DNA from: Tausonia pullulans | Lineage: Eukaryota > Basidiomycota > Tremellomycetes > Cystofilobasidiales > Mrakiaceae | NCBI GenBank assembly: GCA_951802195.1 | Contig: OX637638.1 | Span: 186,001 to 250,000, forward strand | Direction: 5' to 3' | DNA length: 64,000 nucleotides | In this document: piece by piece, positions 21,419 through 32,811 of the stretch | Numbering within the stretch: the first letter of the stretch is position 1 | Layout: each line of letters begins with the position of its first letter | Position numbers and translations under genes: made by a program | Notes under the pieces: generated by a model | What the model saw: only the letters and a program-made list of their open reading frames with translations | Database searches by the model: none | What the model was told of the DNA's origin: nothing

Positions 21419-23616
21419 CTAGTCAGAGTCACTGGCGCTGAACTTGGCCTAATGACAAGTTGTCAGTGCATGGTCTTTGCTGAAAGAGGGAACCAGGATG
21501 CCTACCTCCTCCTCCTCTTCGCTGTCCTCCTTTTTGACTTTCTTCTTCGCTGGCGCGCGCTTGCGCTTCTTGGTCTCGGGAGCCGGCTTGCGTCGAGGAG
21601 ATGGGATAGTCAGCACAGAGAGGAAGGGACACCAGAAGACGACTCTGGATGCAGACTGACCTCTTCGTCCAAACCCTCGTCTAACTCCTCCTTCTTCGCC
21701 TTCTTGCCTCCCTTCTTCGTAGAGGCCGCCATCTTCTTCGAAGGAGACGGTTTGACGTCCTCGTCGCTATTCTCCTCCATCTTGGCCTAGACAACCGGTC
21801 GAGTAAGGAGGATTCATCAGCTAGACTCAGCCAAAACACTTTCAACTCACCTTCTTCTTCGCCGGCTCCTTCTTGCCCTTCTTCTCACTTCCCTCCGGCA
21901 CTTCCGCCTGAAGCCCAAACACCTGGCACCGCATAACCAGCTCGGGCTTCTGACCGTTTGTCTTCTGGCCCGCGGCAGTGAGGAGCTACTCCCACGCACA
22001 CCCCAGAAACCCGTCAGCCGATTGACACAAGGCTAGAGAGAGAAAGCAGACAACGGACCTGTTTAAGTGCCGCCACCGACATCTTGTTGAGCGGGTCGTC
22101 CGGATCCTGCTCTGGGATCGGACCCTCATGTTCTCTCAGCCGAGCGACGAGTTCGTCCTTGGTGCCGGTCTTTTTAAGGCCGGCGTCGCCGAGGCGCTAT
22201 CGTGGTCGATCGAAAGTGGGGTAGGGTCAGTGAATGAGCGAGCGTGGAGAGGGAGAGGAGTATGCAGGGAAGGACCATCTTTAGGTCGTCGGAGGAGAGT
22301 TCGTTGAATGGATCGAGGACGAAGACGTTGGTCGACTTGTCAACCTCGGCGATGTGGCCGTCTGCAAAAGCCGTCTCTATGCGGGACTGGTCTTCAGACC
22401 TAGACGGGATTGGATTCATCGCATCAGGTAAATCTCAGTGCCTTAGAGGGAAGAGGTCGTACGAACCGAAGGTCCTCGTAGCCGTCGAGGTTGGATGCCT
22501 GGAATCCACAACTGTGCGTCAGTATTGGGGTGCGCTCGTGAACAGAGATATGAAGCTTTGGCAAGACCTCCTCAACCTCCTCCTTCATGTGAGCGATCTG
22601 CTTGTCAGTGACGCATCTGAGGACGGGGGAGTGAGGGACCGCGGGTCAGCCCCGATAATAAAAGAGCGAGTAGTTCAGGGGATCGGACAGAACTGACCCC
22701 CAATGGCTAGTGAATGGGATAATGACAAGAGCGTCAGTTGGTAGGCCATTCAGAGTTGGCAGAATTAACTCACCGCCACGCAAAGCTCGCGTTTCCCGCG
22801 ACCTGCGGAATGAAAGGGGATGTCGTGTCAGTAATCCAATACAAACTCGTTCTCCGTGCGTCCGTAGCAAGCGTAGCACCCCAAGTAGCATATCTCTCTA
22901 GTCCAGTAGAGGAAGATGATCTCGACACATCTACGTGCAAAGTGTTGTAGTGGGCGAGACAAGTGTCACCCTGTCATCTCCTCCAAGACGATGGAAAAGT
23001 GAAGGGCGGACGCGTCGCATCGGCCTCCTTCATCTCTTGTAAAGATGTTGTGACATCCCGGAAGATCCCCATATACAAGTTTTGCGAGAATGAGGACACG
23101 CACCTCAACAAGAGTCTAATCATGGCGGCACAGATGAAAGGGGAAAGTGCGATCATGTCAGACGCGTCCGACGCGTTTTAGCTGGTCCGATGAGCGGGAG
23201 AGCGCGACGAACCCCAAGCCTGAGCTCGCCCTTTTGGATCTTGGTGCCTGAGTGGATGAAAGGGATGTAAGAGACCGCCGAGGTTGGAAGAAGGTCATGT
23301 ATGCGAGACGGACCGGCACAGGGCTTGGGTCCTGGGATACATTGAGACAGGTGTCAAAGCGAAGAAGGCGCGGAAATCTCCCTGTCAGACAGTCATTCAA
23401 CCAAGACACTCTGGGACGAAAACTTATCACCTTTGCTGAGAACGATTGACCCGTTGAGGGAGGCTCATCAATAGGACACGGAAAGAATGGCTGGTGAGGT
23501 ACGGACCAGGCCGCGGCCGATTTCGCTGCGTATTCGATTCTGTTGTCGGTCATCGTGTCAGCCTCAGTCAGCATAGAGTGAGAGTGCCGTGAGTGCATGA
23601 CAGACCGGTAAGGCAT
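21419..23616 (-). CDS. PARP-type zinc finger + SAP-domain nuclear protein, microexon-rich
   Basis: Reads leftward from ATG 23616 to TAG 21419. Exons 1-8 are 23606-23616, 23507-23539, 23431-23435, 23314-23331, 23213-23247, 23104-23115, 22774-22802 and 22698-22706, then a longer exon from 22616. Joined, they give MPYRIEYAAKSAAACKGPKP, CAGTKIQKGELRLGTLVE and VAGNASFAWRHWGCVTDKQI. This is the zf-PARP consensus with Cys, Cys, His, Cys ligands in CKGPKPC and HWGC. Then come DGYEDLRSEDQSRIETAF, SAP-like helices (RLGDAGLKKTGTKDELVARL; MSVAALKQLLTAAGQKTNG) and a Lys/Glu-rich tail ending AKFSASDSD. There is no ADP-ribosyltransferase catalytic domain. zf-PARP and SAP modules bind DNA nicks and scaffold DNA, so a nuclear DNA-binding role is inferred. 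Confidence 0.85.
23104..23115 (-). other. 12-nt microexon of the zf-PARP gene
   Basis: Flanked by AG and GT on the minus strand. It encodes TLVE, in phase between KGELRLG and VAGNASF. The following intron (22803-23103, 301 nt) is the longest in this part of the gene and could hide a further microexon. Confidence 0.7.
23431..23435 (-). other. 5-nt microexon of the zf-PARP gene
   Basis: CAAAG on the minus strand, flanked by TCTCAG and GTGATA. It completes the codons TGC-AAA-GGA between exons 2 and 4, restoring the family's CKGPKPC zinc-ligand motif. Without it the first zinc-binding Cys is lost and the frame breaks. Confidence 0.7.
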
Positions 23617-24166
23617 GGGGTTGAGACGGTAGATGGTGGAGGTTGGGAGTACCCCTGAGCTTGCTCGTTCCACGACGCGACGTCGAATCGTGCGACGCCT
23701 GCCGCGTCGGAGCGCAAGCCTGGCAGCTTGACAACACACGTGACAGTCGGATGCGATGCCACCGCGCGCGCTCTAACTCGATGCTCTAGAACGAAATTGC
23801 TCGACCAAAGGAATATGCATCGCCATCATATGCGTTCGTCTCGTCCTCCCGAAGCAGCTGGAATGACCCGTTCTAGTGAAAAATACATTCTTCATTTACT
23901 CCCCATCTGCGAAGGAGAGTCATATCTCCTTCCCCAGTCCCGGCCATCGCGGAGACCGTCTATTTTCCTACTCAATACGAGGAGGCGTTCTGATTCTCCT
24001 TCCGTCGTCGCAGGATGATGGGGGATGCGGGGTTGAAAAGGTAAGGGGCCTTTTTCTGTCGTCTGAGCCGGCCCAAGCCGACAGTCCGCTGAAAACTGAC
24101 CTTTGGCTTTCGTCCTTGCTTCTCTCCTCTTGTAACCACCACTCTTAGTCCAGGCTCGTTCACTGC
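23617..24166. promoter_or_regulatory. Divergent promoter between the zf-PARP and NCS1 genes
   Basis: About 550 bp between opposite-strand starts. No coding exon recognised. The last 100 bp before the NCS1 ATG is CT-rich leader sequence. Confidence 0.4.
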
Positions 24167-26505
24167 ATGTCGTCGATCCCCTTGTCCGACCGCGACCTCG
24201 AGCGCTCCCGCTCTGGCCTGGTCTCCATCGCCGCCCAGGCCCGTGAGAACGACGAGTTTGACCGCGAGGCCGAGAAGGAGGATAAGGACGCGTTCAAGCC
24301 GGAGAAGCAGCGCCAGCCCTCCACCCACGCCTATAACGACGAGGCCGCTTTTGCCAAGAGCGGCTTTGACAGCGAGCTCCTCGCTGCCCATTGGGAGGTC
24401 AAATGGGGTCCAGTTGGCAAGATCATGGCCTTTCTCGTCCGCCACGGGTGTGAGGCGAGGGGCATCCAGCCAGTGGACGCCGAGGTCCGTATCGAGTCAC
24501 TTCGCCGCCGTTCTCCGATCGATCATTCATCTCGGTGCAGAGAGCAGAATTCGTTTGTCCTTCAGCCAGCTGACATTTCGTCCTCGTTTCGGCCTCTTCC
24601 CTCCTTCCTTTTTACTTTTTCGTTCTCACAGGACCGGGCGACCCTCACCCTCTGGTCATACCTCCCTCAGGCAACGCTTTGGGCCGCGGCCAACACCAAC
24701 ATGCTCACCGTTTCTGCTGGCATGCTCGGTCCCGAGCTCTTCGCTCTCCCGCTCAAGACCTGTGTCGGGGTTATCGCTGGCTTCAATGTCATCGCCGTCG
24801 CACCTGTCGCCTATTTGTGAGTTGTGAGACGGGGGGTGGCGCGCGGCTCCGGCCTATCTGTCTGTCTCTTCTGACCTGTCTTCCTGCCTGCTCGTCCCAA
24901 CAGCGCGACCTTCGGCCCCAAGCTTGGTCTACGTCAGATGGTCATGTCGCGGTACTCGTTCGGCTTCTGGCCTGTCCTGGTCCCGGCGTTCTGCAACGCC
25001 GCGACCGCGACGGGTTTCCTTTCGCTCAACGCCATCCTAGGTGGCCAGACCCTCAGCCTCGCCTCCAGCGGAGGCCTCAACTGGAGCCTTGGCATCATCG
25101 TTGTCGGTCTCATAGGCATCCTCGTGAGTCCTCTGCTTACTCTCACCGATTGTCGGGCGAATCTCAACATTTCCTGTTCTTCCAGCCCTCCTTCCTTGGC
25201 ATCCGCGCGCTCCACATTTACTCGATGTCGCTTCTTCCCATCTCAATCATCATCTTCCTCGCCATCGTTGGTATCGCCTCTTCGCACTTCCACCTCATCA
25301 ACGACCCTCTTAATGTCCATAACGACCCCACGAGTACCCATTTCCTCGCCTCAAGCCCTGGCGGTGTCCTCGGCTTTGGTTCTGTGCGTGCCCTAATTAT
25401 TTTCTCTTTTCAGCCCGTCGCCGTATTCTGTCTGACATAGATCGACGCGCAGACTCTCATCGGTTTCGCCGCTACATGGGCGGCCTTCGCTTCGGACTTT
25501 ACAACCTATCTGCCCCCGTCGACACCCTCGCTTCCTATTTTCCTTTGCACCTATTTCGGACTTCTTTCCCCGCTCATTCTCCTTCAGACGCTCGGAGCCG
25601 CACTCTACATAACCGCTGGCGCAATTGAGAGCTGGAGCGAGGGTATCGAGTCGGATCTTGTCGCAGGGCTAATCGGAGGTGTCGTCGGCGCCGGAGGTGG
25701 CGGCAAGTTCCTCCTCGTGCTTCTCGCGCTCAACGTGACGGCCAATGTCGCGCCGACTATCTACTCAGCGGGGCTGAGCATCCAGACGTGCATCCCGTGG
25801 CTTCTCCGTGGTGCGTGGTCAATTCAGACTTGCCTCTCCTTGTCCTCTAGCTCACAACATCTCTCGCAGTCCCACGTTATTTCCTTGCGATCCTTATCAC
25901 GTTTATCTATATCCCTATCGCCCTTGCGCTGTCCAACAATTACTCTGCTTACCTCTCCAACTTCCTCTACATGTACGTCGTCGACTCCACCCTCCTCTGC
26001 TCTCCCCCACACTAATGCCCTCTATCCACGAACACTAGCCTCGCCTACTGGATTGCGCTCTATCTCCCGCCCGTCATCCTCGAAAATCTCGTGTTCCGCA
26101 ACCCTATGTCCGTCGGTCCCAACGGGACGTACGACCTCGCCCAATGGGACGACTGGACTAAGCTCCCCAAGGGCTACGCTGCGCTTGCAAGCTGGGTCGT
26201 CGGCGTCCCATGCTTGACGGCGGGCATCTCGCAGGTGTGGTGGTGAGTCTTCCTCCTCTCATTTCATTTGTGATACGGTGATATTAAAGGCTGATAATGC
26301 TATCGCACTAAGGGTCGGATGGGCCGCCCGGAGCATCAACGGTGGACTCGGTGACATTGGCTTCATCCTCGGTTTCTGTGCTTGCAGCGTGACCTACGTC
26401 CCTGCCAGGTCGGTCAAACTTGCCGCTCGAATACTGTGAAGAGGCCCTTGATCTGATTGCTTGCTGTCTCACAGGTGGCTTGAGCGCCGCTACACGGGGC
26501 GGTGA
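24167..26505 (+). CDS. NCS1-family nucleobase (purine/cytosine-type) permease
   Basis: A spliced gene from ATG 24167 to TGA 26503-26505, about 550 residues, normal for the family. A hydrophilic N-terminus (LERSRSGLVSIAAQARENDE) is followed by about twelve hydrophobic segments. Recognisable pieces are LTLWSYLPQATLWAAANTNM, LGPELFALPLKTCVGVIAGF, RQMVMSRYSFGFWPVLVPAF, TLIGFAATWAAFASDFTTYL, NVTANVAPTIYSAGLSIQT, IPWLLRVPRYFLAILIT and YILAYWIALYLPPVILENLV. This is the fungal Fcy2-like branch, which imports cytosine, purines or related compounds with protons across the plasma membrane. The exact substrate cannot be read from sequence. It ends WLERRYTGR. Confidence 0.9.
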
Positions 26506-26732
26506 TGTACTTGCTTGAAGAGCTTTCTTCTCTCATTCTCTTTTGATCTCTCTCTCTTGGCCCATTGTTCTTGTTTGGGATCTCTATGGAAATCTTAAAA
26601 TGCGAATCGGTTATGATAAATGGATCGTGCGCGTCTTCTAACGGCCGACGCGTCCACTTTTGGAAGACAGGTCGCGTTCACGACGATCTCCGCTTCACCC
26701 ACGCTCATCGTCTTCTCCTCCTCCTGTTGAAA

Positions 26733-28680
26733 ATGCCTCCTACTGAGCCCAAAGGTGGCCCGTCGTGAGTCTGTCCTCGTACCCCTCACGGGCTCCCCTC
26801 CTCTCCCCTTCATCCATTGCGTCCAATCTGCACTCACACTTCCCTCCCTCCCTCTGATGCAGCACCCCCGAGTCCTATAAACTTCTCGGCAACCGCCTGC
26901 TCTCGGAAAACGACCTCATCCCAGCCGAAGCCGCCTACTCCGCCGGTCTCCTCATTTCATCTCAACATACCTCCCTCCTCCTCAACCGCTCCCTCGCGCG
27001 ACTCCGGCTCCACCGGCCCCGGTTGGCGCTTGAAGACGCGTCGGCTGCCCTCTCTTTCGCCACACAAGCAGCTGTACGAGATAAGGCTCTCTACCGGGCT
27101 GCATCTGCTAGATACGCGCTGGGGCTCTGGACAGATGCGAGGGAGACGTTCCTCCGACTTCCACCGTCGAGTCCGGAGCGCGCGTTGGGTGTTGCGCGGT
27201 GCGAGAAGCGATTGAGGGAGGTCGAGACCGGGGAGTTTGATTGGTTGGGGATGTACGTCGCGTCCCAGGGCACACCTCGACTTGACGTGGCGGACTACGT
27301 GTCGACTGCTATCCGTGTGGAGGCTAGGGAGGGAAGGGGAAGAGGGCTAGTCGTGAACAGGGACATCGAGACCGGGACGCTTCTCATGTGCGTTAGGCCG
27401 TTCGCGTCCGTGTATGCGTCTAACCTCGAAGCGGGAGAGGACAAGACGACGCCGACGGAGATCGATCTCACTCCGGCCGTTATAAGACGGATCGAGGATG
27501 ATCCTGCATCGGCTCGGGCAGTTGAACTGCTGTATGCTGGCCCCGATCCTGACGGCACGTCGACGCCACCACCGATCTTTGAGCTGGAGGCTCTGCTGCC
27601 GGTGTCAAATGCACCATCGGAGGAGAAAGCAGCTGAGGCGCTCAGGAACTCGGACCCCAAGCGTATTGCAGCCATCGTACGTCGTACCACACTCGTCTTC
27701 TTACCTCCCTTCCCCCCTGAAACTCATACGCTGGCTTCAGATCTCCTACAACAGCTTCAGCAACAAGCGGCTCGGCCCTCCACTTGAGCCGTCCCCGGAC
27801 GCACCCCCCTCCCCTTTCCTCGCGCACCTCGCACCCTCTGGCCTGTACGTCCTCCCCGCACTCGTCAATCATGAGTGCATAGGCAACACGACATGGACCT
27901 TCTTTGGAGACGCAATGTGTCTCCGTTCGCGTTGCCCGCTCCGCGCCGGGGACGAGATCACCCAGAGCTATGCAGGGGGGATGACAGTTGAGCAGAGGGC
28001 GCCGATACTGAGGAAGCATTTGGGGATGGAGAGAGAGTGCGTGTGTGAATTGTGCGTGGAGGATCGCTTCGATTCGCCCGAGGCGAGGAGGGCGAGAGCG
28101 AGGTTGGTGCAGGAGTTGGAAGGAGCTGAGTTTCAGGAGATGCCGACGAGAGGATCGTTGGCGAGCGTGAGAAGGATCTTAAGGGAGACGGAGCAGACGT
28201 TTGCGGAGAGGAGAAAGGAGGGGATGAGGTTTGATCTTTGGCCAGCGTGGCATCTCTTGGCGGATCAGTTGTCGTTCTTCGCTTCTGGTGGTGAAAGGGA
28301 AGGTGATAAGTCAGTGGACAGGGTTATTGCGAGGGAAGCAATCCAGGCGGAGATTCAGGCGCTCAAGTGCTGTGGCGTCGAGATGACAGCCGAGTCAGCA
28401 GGCAAGTGCATCCCTTGAACCACGATACCTCATCCTTCAGCTGACCGTCTCTCTATATTTAGTTCTACCAATTTCGACAGCCCCGCTCGCCCGCGAGGAG
28501 GCTTGCGTCGGCTCTTGCCTCGTCATCGCCAGTATCCACCATACCCTCGGGGAGAAGAGTCAGGTCCAGAGATGGATGACTGCCGCTCGGTGGATCGATT
28601 CAATCATCGTTGGAGGAGGGGAGCAGCTGTTCGAGCTGAGGTACCAGGATATTCTAGCAGTGTATGAGCTAGAAGGATGA
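26733..28680 (+). CDS. TPR-SET domain protein, SMYD-like lysine methyltransferase family
   Basis: ATG 26733 starts a short exon (MPPTEPKGGP) spliced to TPESYKLLGNRLLSENDL. Two further introns lie near 27677-27740 and 28401-28462. Residues of about 15-110 form TPR-like helices (NRSLARLRLHRPRLALEDAS; DKALYRAASARYALGLWTDA). The split SET domain follows: EGRGRGLVVNRDIETGTLL, then after an insert ALVNHECIGNTTW, DAMCLRSRCPLRAGDEITQS, YAGGMTVEQR, and a cysteine-rich CVCELCVED. NHxCxxN and the GDEI...Y tyrosine are the expected cofactor and catalytic residues. The SMYD/SET-TPR family methylates histones or other proteins; the target here is unknown. An ACGCGT lies about 85 bp upstream. Confidence 0.85.
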
Positions 28681-29093
28681 GATGACGGGACGTACTCGAA
28701 AACGGTAATCGCGCCAAAGTTGACCAACGTGTCCTCTCTTTAACGTGTCCTCTCTTTATCATGGGTTATCTTCTGGGGCGACTTCTGCTATCTACGTCGC
28801 GCGTGATCTGAGACGGTACCACCTGGCTATGCCTAGCTCAATCTTTTGTTCGCTTGTCTGTACCTGCTTTGCTGCTTCTTCACTGGCTTACCTGCTTCGT
28901 GATGGACCTGACTTTCACCCCAATGATTGATGACTATGCGCAGCTCTGTCGATCTCGGCCTATTCCTCCTCCGCCGAAGTGGAGGGCGAGGAGGCACTGA
29001 CGCGGCCAGCCGGCGGCGCCGAAGCCTCCCCGAAGCTACCCTTCTCTCCATATCGACATCAATCCAGTCCTCGCTTGCTCGCCTCCAACGCTC
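28681..29093. other. Intergenic region with a 16-bp tandem duplication
   Basis: AACGTGTCCTCTCTTT is repeated exactly head to tail at 28726-28741 and 28742-28757. Nothing else is recognised before the NAPE-PLD start. Confidence 0.6.
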
Positions 29094-30981
29094 ATGCGCC
29101 TCGTCCTCCTTCGTGCCCTGAGCAGATCGACAGCCTCCTCCGTCATCTTCCAACGATCAATGTCGACCTCCCACTTTACCATCACCCGGCTCCCCACTTC
29201 TTCCCACACCCTTGACGGAAAGCAGGTCCAACCCTCACATCACTCTAACGCAACCAAGACCAAATTCAAGTGCATCGATCTCCGTCTAGCTCTTAGGAAG
29301 CGACCTGACCGCTTTTTCTAACAGCAACCCGTGGCCGTCGTTCCGGGAGGCGGGCCTCTGGGAGACCGCAAAGGCGCGCCGCTCGTCATCAAACCAGAGG
29401 GCTGTATCAGCATCCTGACAAGCTCATGCATGCTCCAATTCTAGATGGGCACTGGCCAGCTCAAGGCCCCTCCTCTTCCCTCGCGAGAAGAGCTCATGAA
29501 GCTCATCCCTGTCCACAAGCCCACGTTTGGGCTCGAGAAGTCGGACGCTGTGAAGACGGCGGACGATGTCAGTGTCACCTGGCTCGGGTTCGTGGTGCCG
29601 CTATAGATCGTAACAACAAGTCCATAAAGATCCTGATTTCAACGGCTTTCAAGTCACGCCTGCTTTTACGTTGAGCTCCCCAAGACTTCGCCCGATGCGT
29701 CACGCGGGATTCGAGTCCTGTTCGACCCGGTCTTCTCCAATCGCTGCTCGCCGAGTCAGTGGGTTGGTCCGGCACGCTACACACGTAGGTCTCTCTCCAG
29801 TCGAGCATGAGATTTTGGACAGTCGAGCTAGAGAAGCGGTGGTTTACCGGTGGGGCCCTCGATCTGCGTTTTGCCTTCGGACAGCTCCACCCGTGACGGT
29901 CTCGCAGGTTTCGGAGCTACCTCCCTTTGATCTTCTCGTGCTCTCTCACAAGTTAGTCACCTCTCTCGAAACTCATCATATCCCAGATCAGAAAATTGAC
30001 CTTCCCACTCTCTGGGGACAAACAGCCACTATGACCACCTCGACCTCCCGACAATCACCCAGATCGCGTGCCTGCCTTCTAAACCTCATGTCGTCCTCCC
30101 GCTTAACACGGCCCACATCCTTGATGGCACAGGTTTTAAGCGCGACCAGATCACCGAGATGGATTGGTGGGAGGGTATCAATGTTTCATTCGACGTCGAG
30201 GGCACGCAAGTCGAGTGCAAGATCGAGTGCGCGCCAGCGCAACACTTTACGGCCAGGGGCCCTTTCGACAAGGTACCTTGTCGCTCGACACCTGAATTGC
30301 ACGCACACTGACATTTTGACTGGGGTGCCCGACAGGCTGCCTCGCTCTGGGCCTCTTTTGTCATCACGCCCTCAGCCCCCAAGCCTTTCAAGCTCTGGTT
30401 TGCCGTTCGTTCTCCTTCATTCGTCTCCGCGTCCTCCATCATTGTCCCTGATGGCTGTGCTTTGGACCCAGGGCGACACCGGCTATTCTGCCCTCCCAGC
30501 CGACGCTGCTCCGAACGACCATACCGTTGACCTCACGCGACCTGTCTGCCCGGCGTTCAAGGAGATGGGCAAGCACTTTGACGGGATCGACTTGGCGCTC
30601 ATCCCCATCGGTGCATATGGTGTGTCTCTGATCTTTTTTTTGTGTGATTTTTTTTTGTCTCGACTAACGGGATTGAGCTTGATAAGAACCGAGAGGTTTC
30701 ATGAGTCCGATCCACTGCGACCCATTCGACTCTGTCCGGATCTTCAAGGATGCCAAAGTTAAGCAGGCCATCGGGATGCACTGGGGTCCGTTGTCTTCTC
30801 CCCCTCAGTTTTCCTTTTCCTTCGAGCTGATGACGAGTTTTCTCAAGGTGTCTGGCGACTGACAACGGAGCCTGTTGACGAGCCGCTCAAGCTCCTTGCG
30901 GAAGCCAAGGAAATGTTTGACGTCCCCACCGAGGCGTTCACGACGATGCAGATTGGCGAGACTCGGCTCGTCACTGTTTAG
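29094..30981 (+). CDS. NAPEPLD: NAPE-hydrolysing phospholipase D (metallo-beta-lactamase fold), mitochondrial type
   Basis: ATG 29094 opens [20 protein letters not shown], an Arg-rich amphipathic leader typical of mitochondrial presequences. Later exons give [132 protein letters not shown] and IGMHWG. The HxHxDH metal site, GDTG and HWG motifs are all present. The order matches NAPE-PLD and fungal Fmp30, which release N-acylethanolamines from N-acyl-phosphatidylethanolamine. The stop is TAG 30979-30981, three bases before an assembly gap. There are about eight exons. Confidence 0.9.
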
Positions 30982-30984
30982 ATC

Positions 30985-31184
30985 NNNNNNNNNNNNNNNN
31001 NNNNNNNNNNNNNNNNNNNNNNNNNNNNNNNNNNNNNNNNNNNNNNNNNNNNNNNNNNNNNNNNNNNNNNNNNNNNNNNNNNNNNNNNNNNNNNNNNNNN
31101 NNNNNNNNNNNNNNNNNNNNNNNNNNNNNNNNNNNNNNNNNNNNNNNNNNNNNNNNNNNNNNNNNNNNNNNNNNNNNNNNNNNN
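30985..31184. other. Assembly gap (200 N)
   Basis: Exactly 200 N, a length typical of a scaffold placeholder. It lies between the 3' end of NAPE-PLD and a region with a 12-G run at 31359-31370. The true length is unknown. Confidence 0.98.
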
Positions 31185-31503
31185 GCCCTGTAGTTCTCTT
31201 AGTTCTCTCTCATGTGCACTCCGGCCGGCCCCTCTCCTCCTGACCCTCCTCCGTCGACTCGCTCTTGCATGCTCTCACCGGGCCTTACCCTCGAACGCCG
31301 AAATGAAGAAGTGACGGTGGGCCTCAGAGGCAGCGGTACTGAGTTTGCTCTAGGAAAAGGGGGGGGGGGGAACCCCACCGATGAGTCCTCAGCGACAGGG
31401 TAGGCTGGAGGTTTCTTGGTAGATCGGTTGGCCCCTGTAAGGTCTCCTGGAGCATGGAGTGGAGCTCTTCTGCTCTTAGGCTCCCGTAGATAGCCGCTCC
31501 TGG
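31185..31503. other. Post-gap intergenic region with G run
   Basis: Contains twelve consecutive G (31359-31370). No coding exon recognised. It ends at the stop of the Nepro-like gene. Confidence 0.4.
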
Positions 31504-32811
31504 CTAACCGAAGATATCGTCGATCGCATCCCGCAGCTTTTTCTTCACTTTCTTTTTGGGCGGCAAGGGAGCCGCAGCGGCATCGCTCGTGGCGAAGGCG
31601 GAGCTCATGCTGAGGGATGATGGTGCTGGTGCTTCCGGGAGAGGGCGTTTGAGCTTCTTCTTGTCAGAAGCGGCGGAGATGACCGACGAGGAACTCGGAG
31701 GGTTTGAAGATACGACAGAGCGATCGAAGGGCTGCTTTGTCGGCTTCGGCAAAGTGCTGGGGGAGAATAGTGGTGGAGGAAGCGGCGCTAGGGATGACCG
31801 ATTCGAGAGCTGTTGAAATGAGGAGGAGTCACCTCGAGCGGGTTTTGAGGAAGAAACCGACGCTGTTCTGACTGGTGGCGGAGGTGGCGGTGGAAGGAGA
31901 TCATCTACCGGGGGTGTCCAGACTCCGAAGTCGTCGTCCGAGTCATCCGATTGGTCCTTGAACTGAATTGACAGTGCAGAAACGGCAGCTGTGGAAGACG
32001 TTGGTGACTTTGTCGGCTCCGTAGAGGAAGACGGGGCTACGGCAGTTGATGGCGGAGGCGGTCCGCGCCGGATGACTTCGCCGAGCTCAGCGGGCTCTAG
32101 GGCCGCCATGGTCGCCGTCGAGGACGTGGCCAACGATCCATTTGTTGAAACGGGGGATTCCTTGAACCGAACTGCAGATGCCACCGTCTTAGATGGCCGG
32201 GTAACATCGGAAATCATCTGAAGCTTGTCCTCTTCATCCTTGACGGACGATGGCGGCCGTCCCAAGACGTGCCATCCCTTTCCGGCGAAAAGGGTATCGA
32301 CATGGTCGACGAGAGCGCCATTGAGGGCGTAGAGCCGGGCGCCAAGAGCGACTAGGAGCGTGATGAGCGGGAGGAACTGGGCGAGAAGCATCATTTTGTG
32401 AAGCGAGGCGTAAAGCTTAGGCAAGCTCGCCTGAAGCTAGGGTGAGACAGTTATTACAAGTTTCCGTCAGTCAAGTTGTATTGCCAGCTGGATTTTGAGG
32501 CATCCAGGCCTCACGCGAACGACGAGGCCACCAAATACCCTCCAGGCCTTCTCCTCCGTCTTCGGCTCCATCATGCAGCCCTCTTTGCTCTTTGTCGTCG
32601 ACAAGACGAGCGGCAAGCCTTCTCCGACGCGAAGGGCAAGCCTTTTGACCTCCTCAACGCGCCTCCAGAAGAGCGCGTTGCGGTGCTGAGCCCTGTTCTT
32701 GTAATACAGTCGGCCAAGGAGCCGGAGCTCGGTAGCGAGGTGCGTCGAGAGCGAAGTGAGGGCGCGCGACGACAACAGTTTAGGAGCTGCTGAAGAAGGA
32801 ATATCCGACAT
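31504..32811 (-). CDS. Nepro/RMP1-like nucleolar protein
   Basis: Two exons: 32811 back to about 32550, then about 32438 to TAG 31504-31506. The N-terminal exon carries ELRLLGRLYYKNRAQHRNAL followed by FWRRVEEVKRLALRV. This resembles the N-terminal domain of Nepro (DUF4477) and the RNQH motif of yeast RNase MRP subunit Rmp1. After splicing (KAWR-LQASLPKLYASLHK) a hydrophobic helix follows (MMLLAQFLPLITLLVALGAR), then a long Pro/Ser-rich linker and a basic C-terminus KKKVKKKLRDAIDDIFG, a tail seen in several nucleolar proteins. A role in rRNA or RNase MRP processing is inferred. The ATG at 32811 is the first in frame. Confidence 0.7.

Noticed and set aside
22820-22890. Alternative 18-nt exon (RDMLLG) between TLVE and VAGNASF in the zf-PARP gene
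   Set aside because: It has AG/GT borders and keeps the frame, but it adds six residues that the family does not have at this point. The direct join is preferred.
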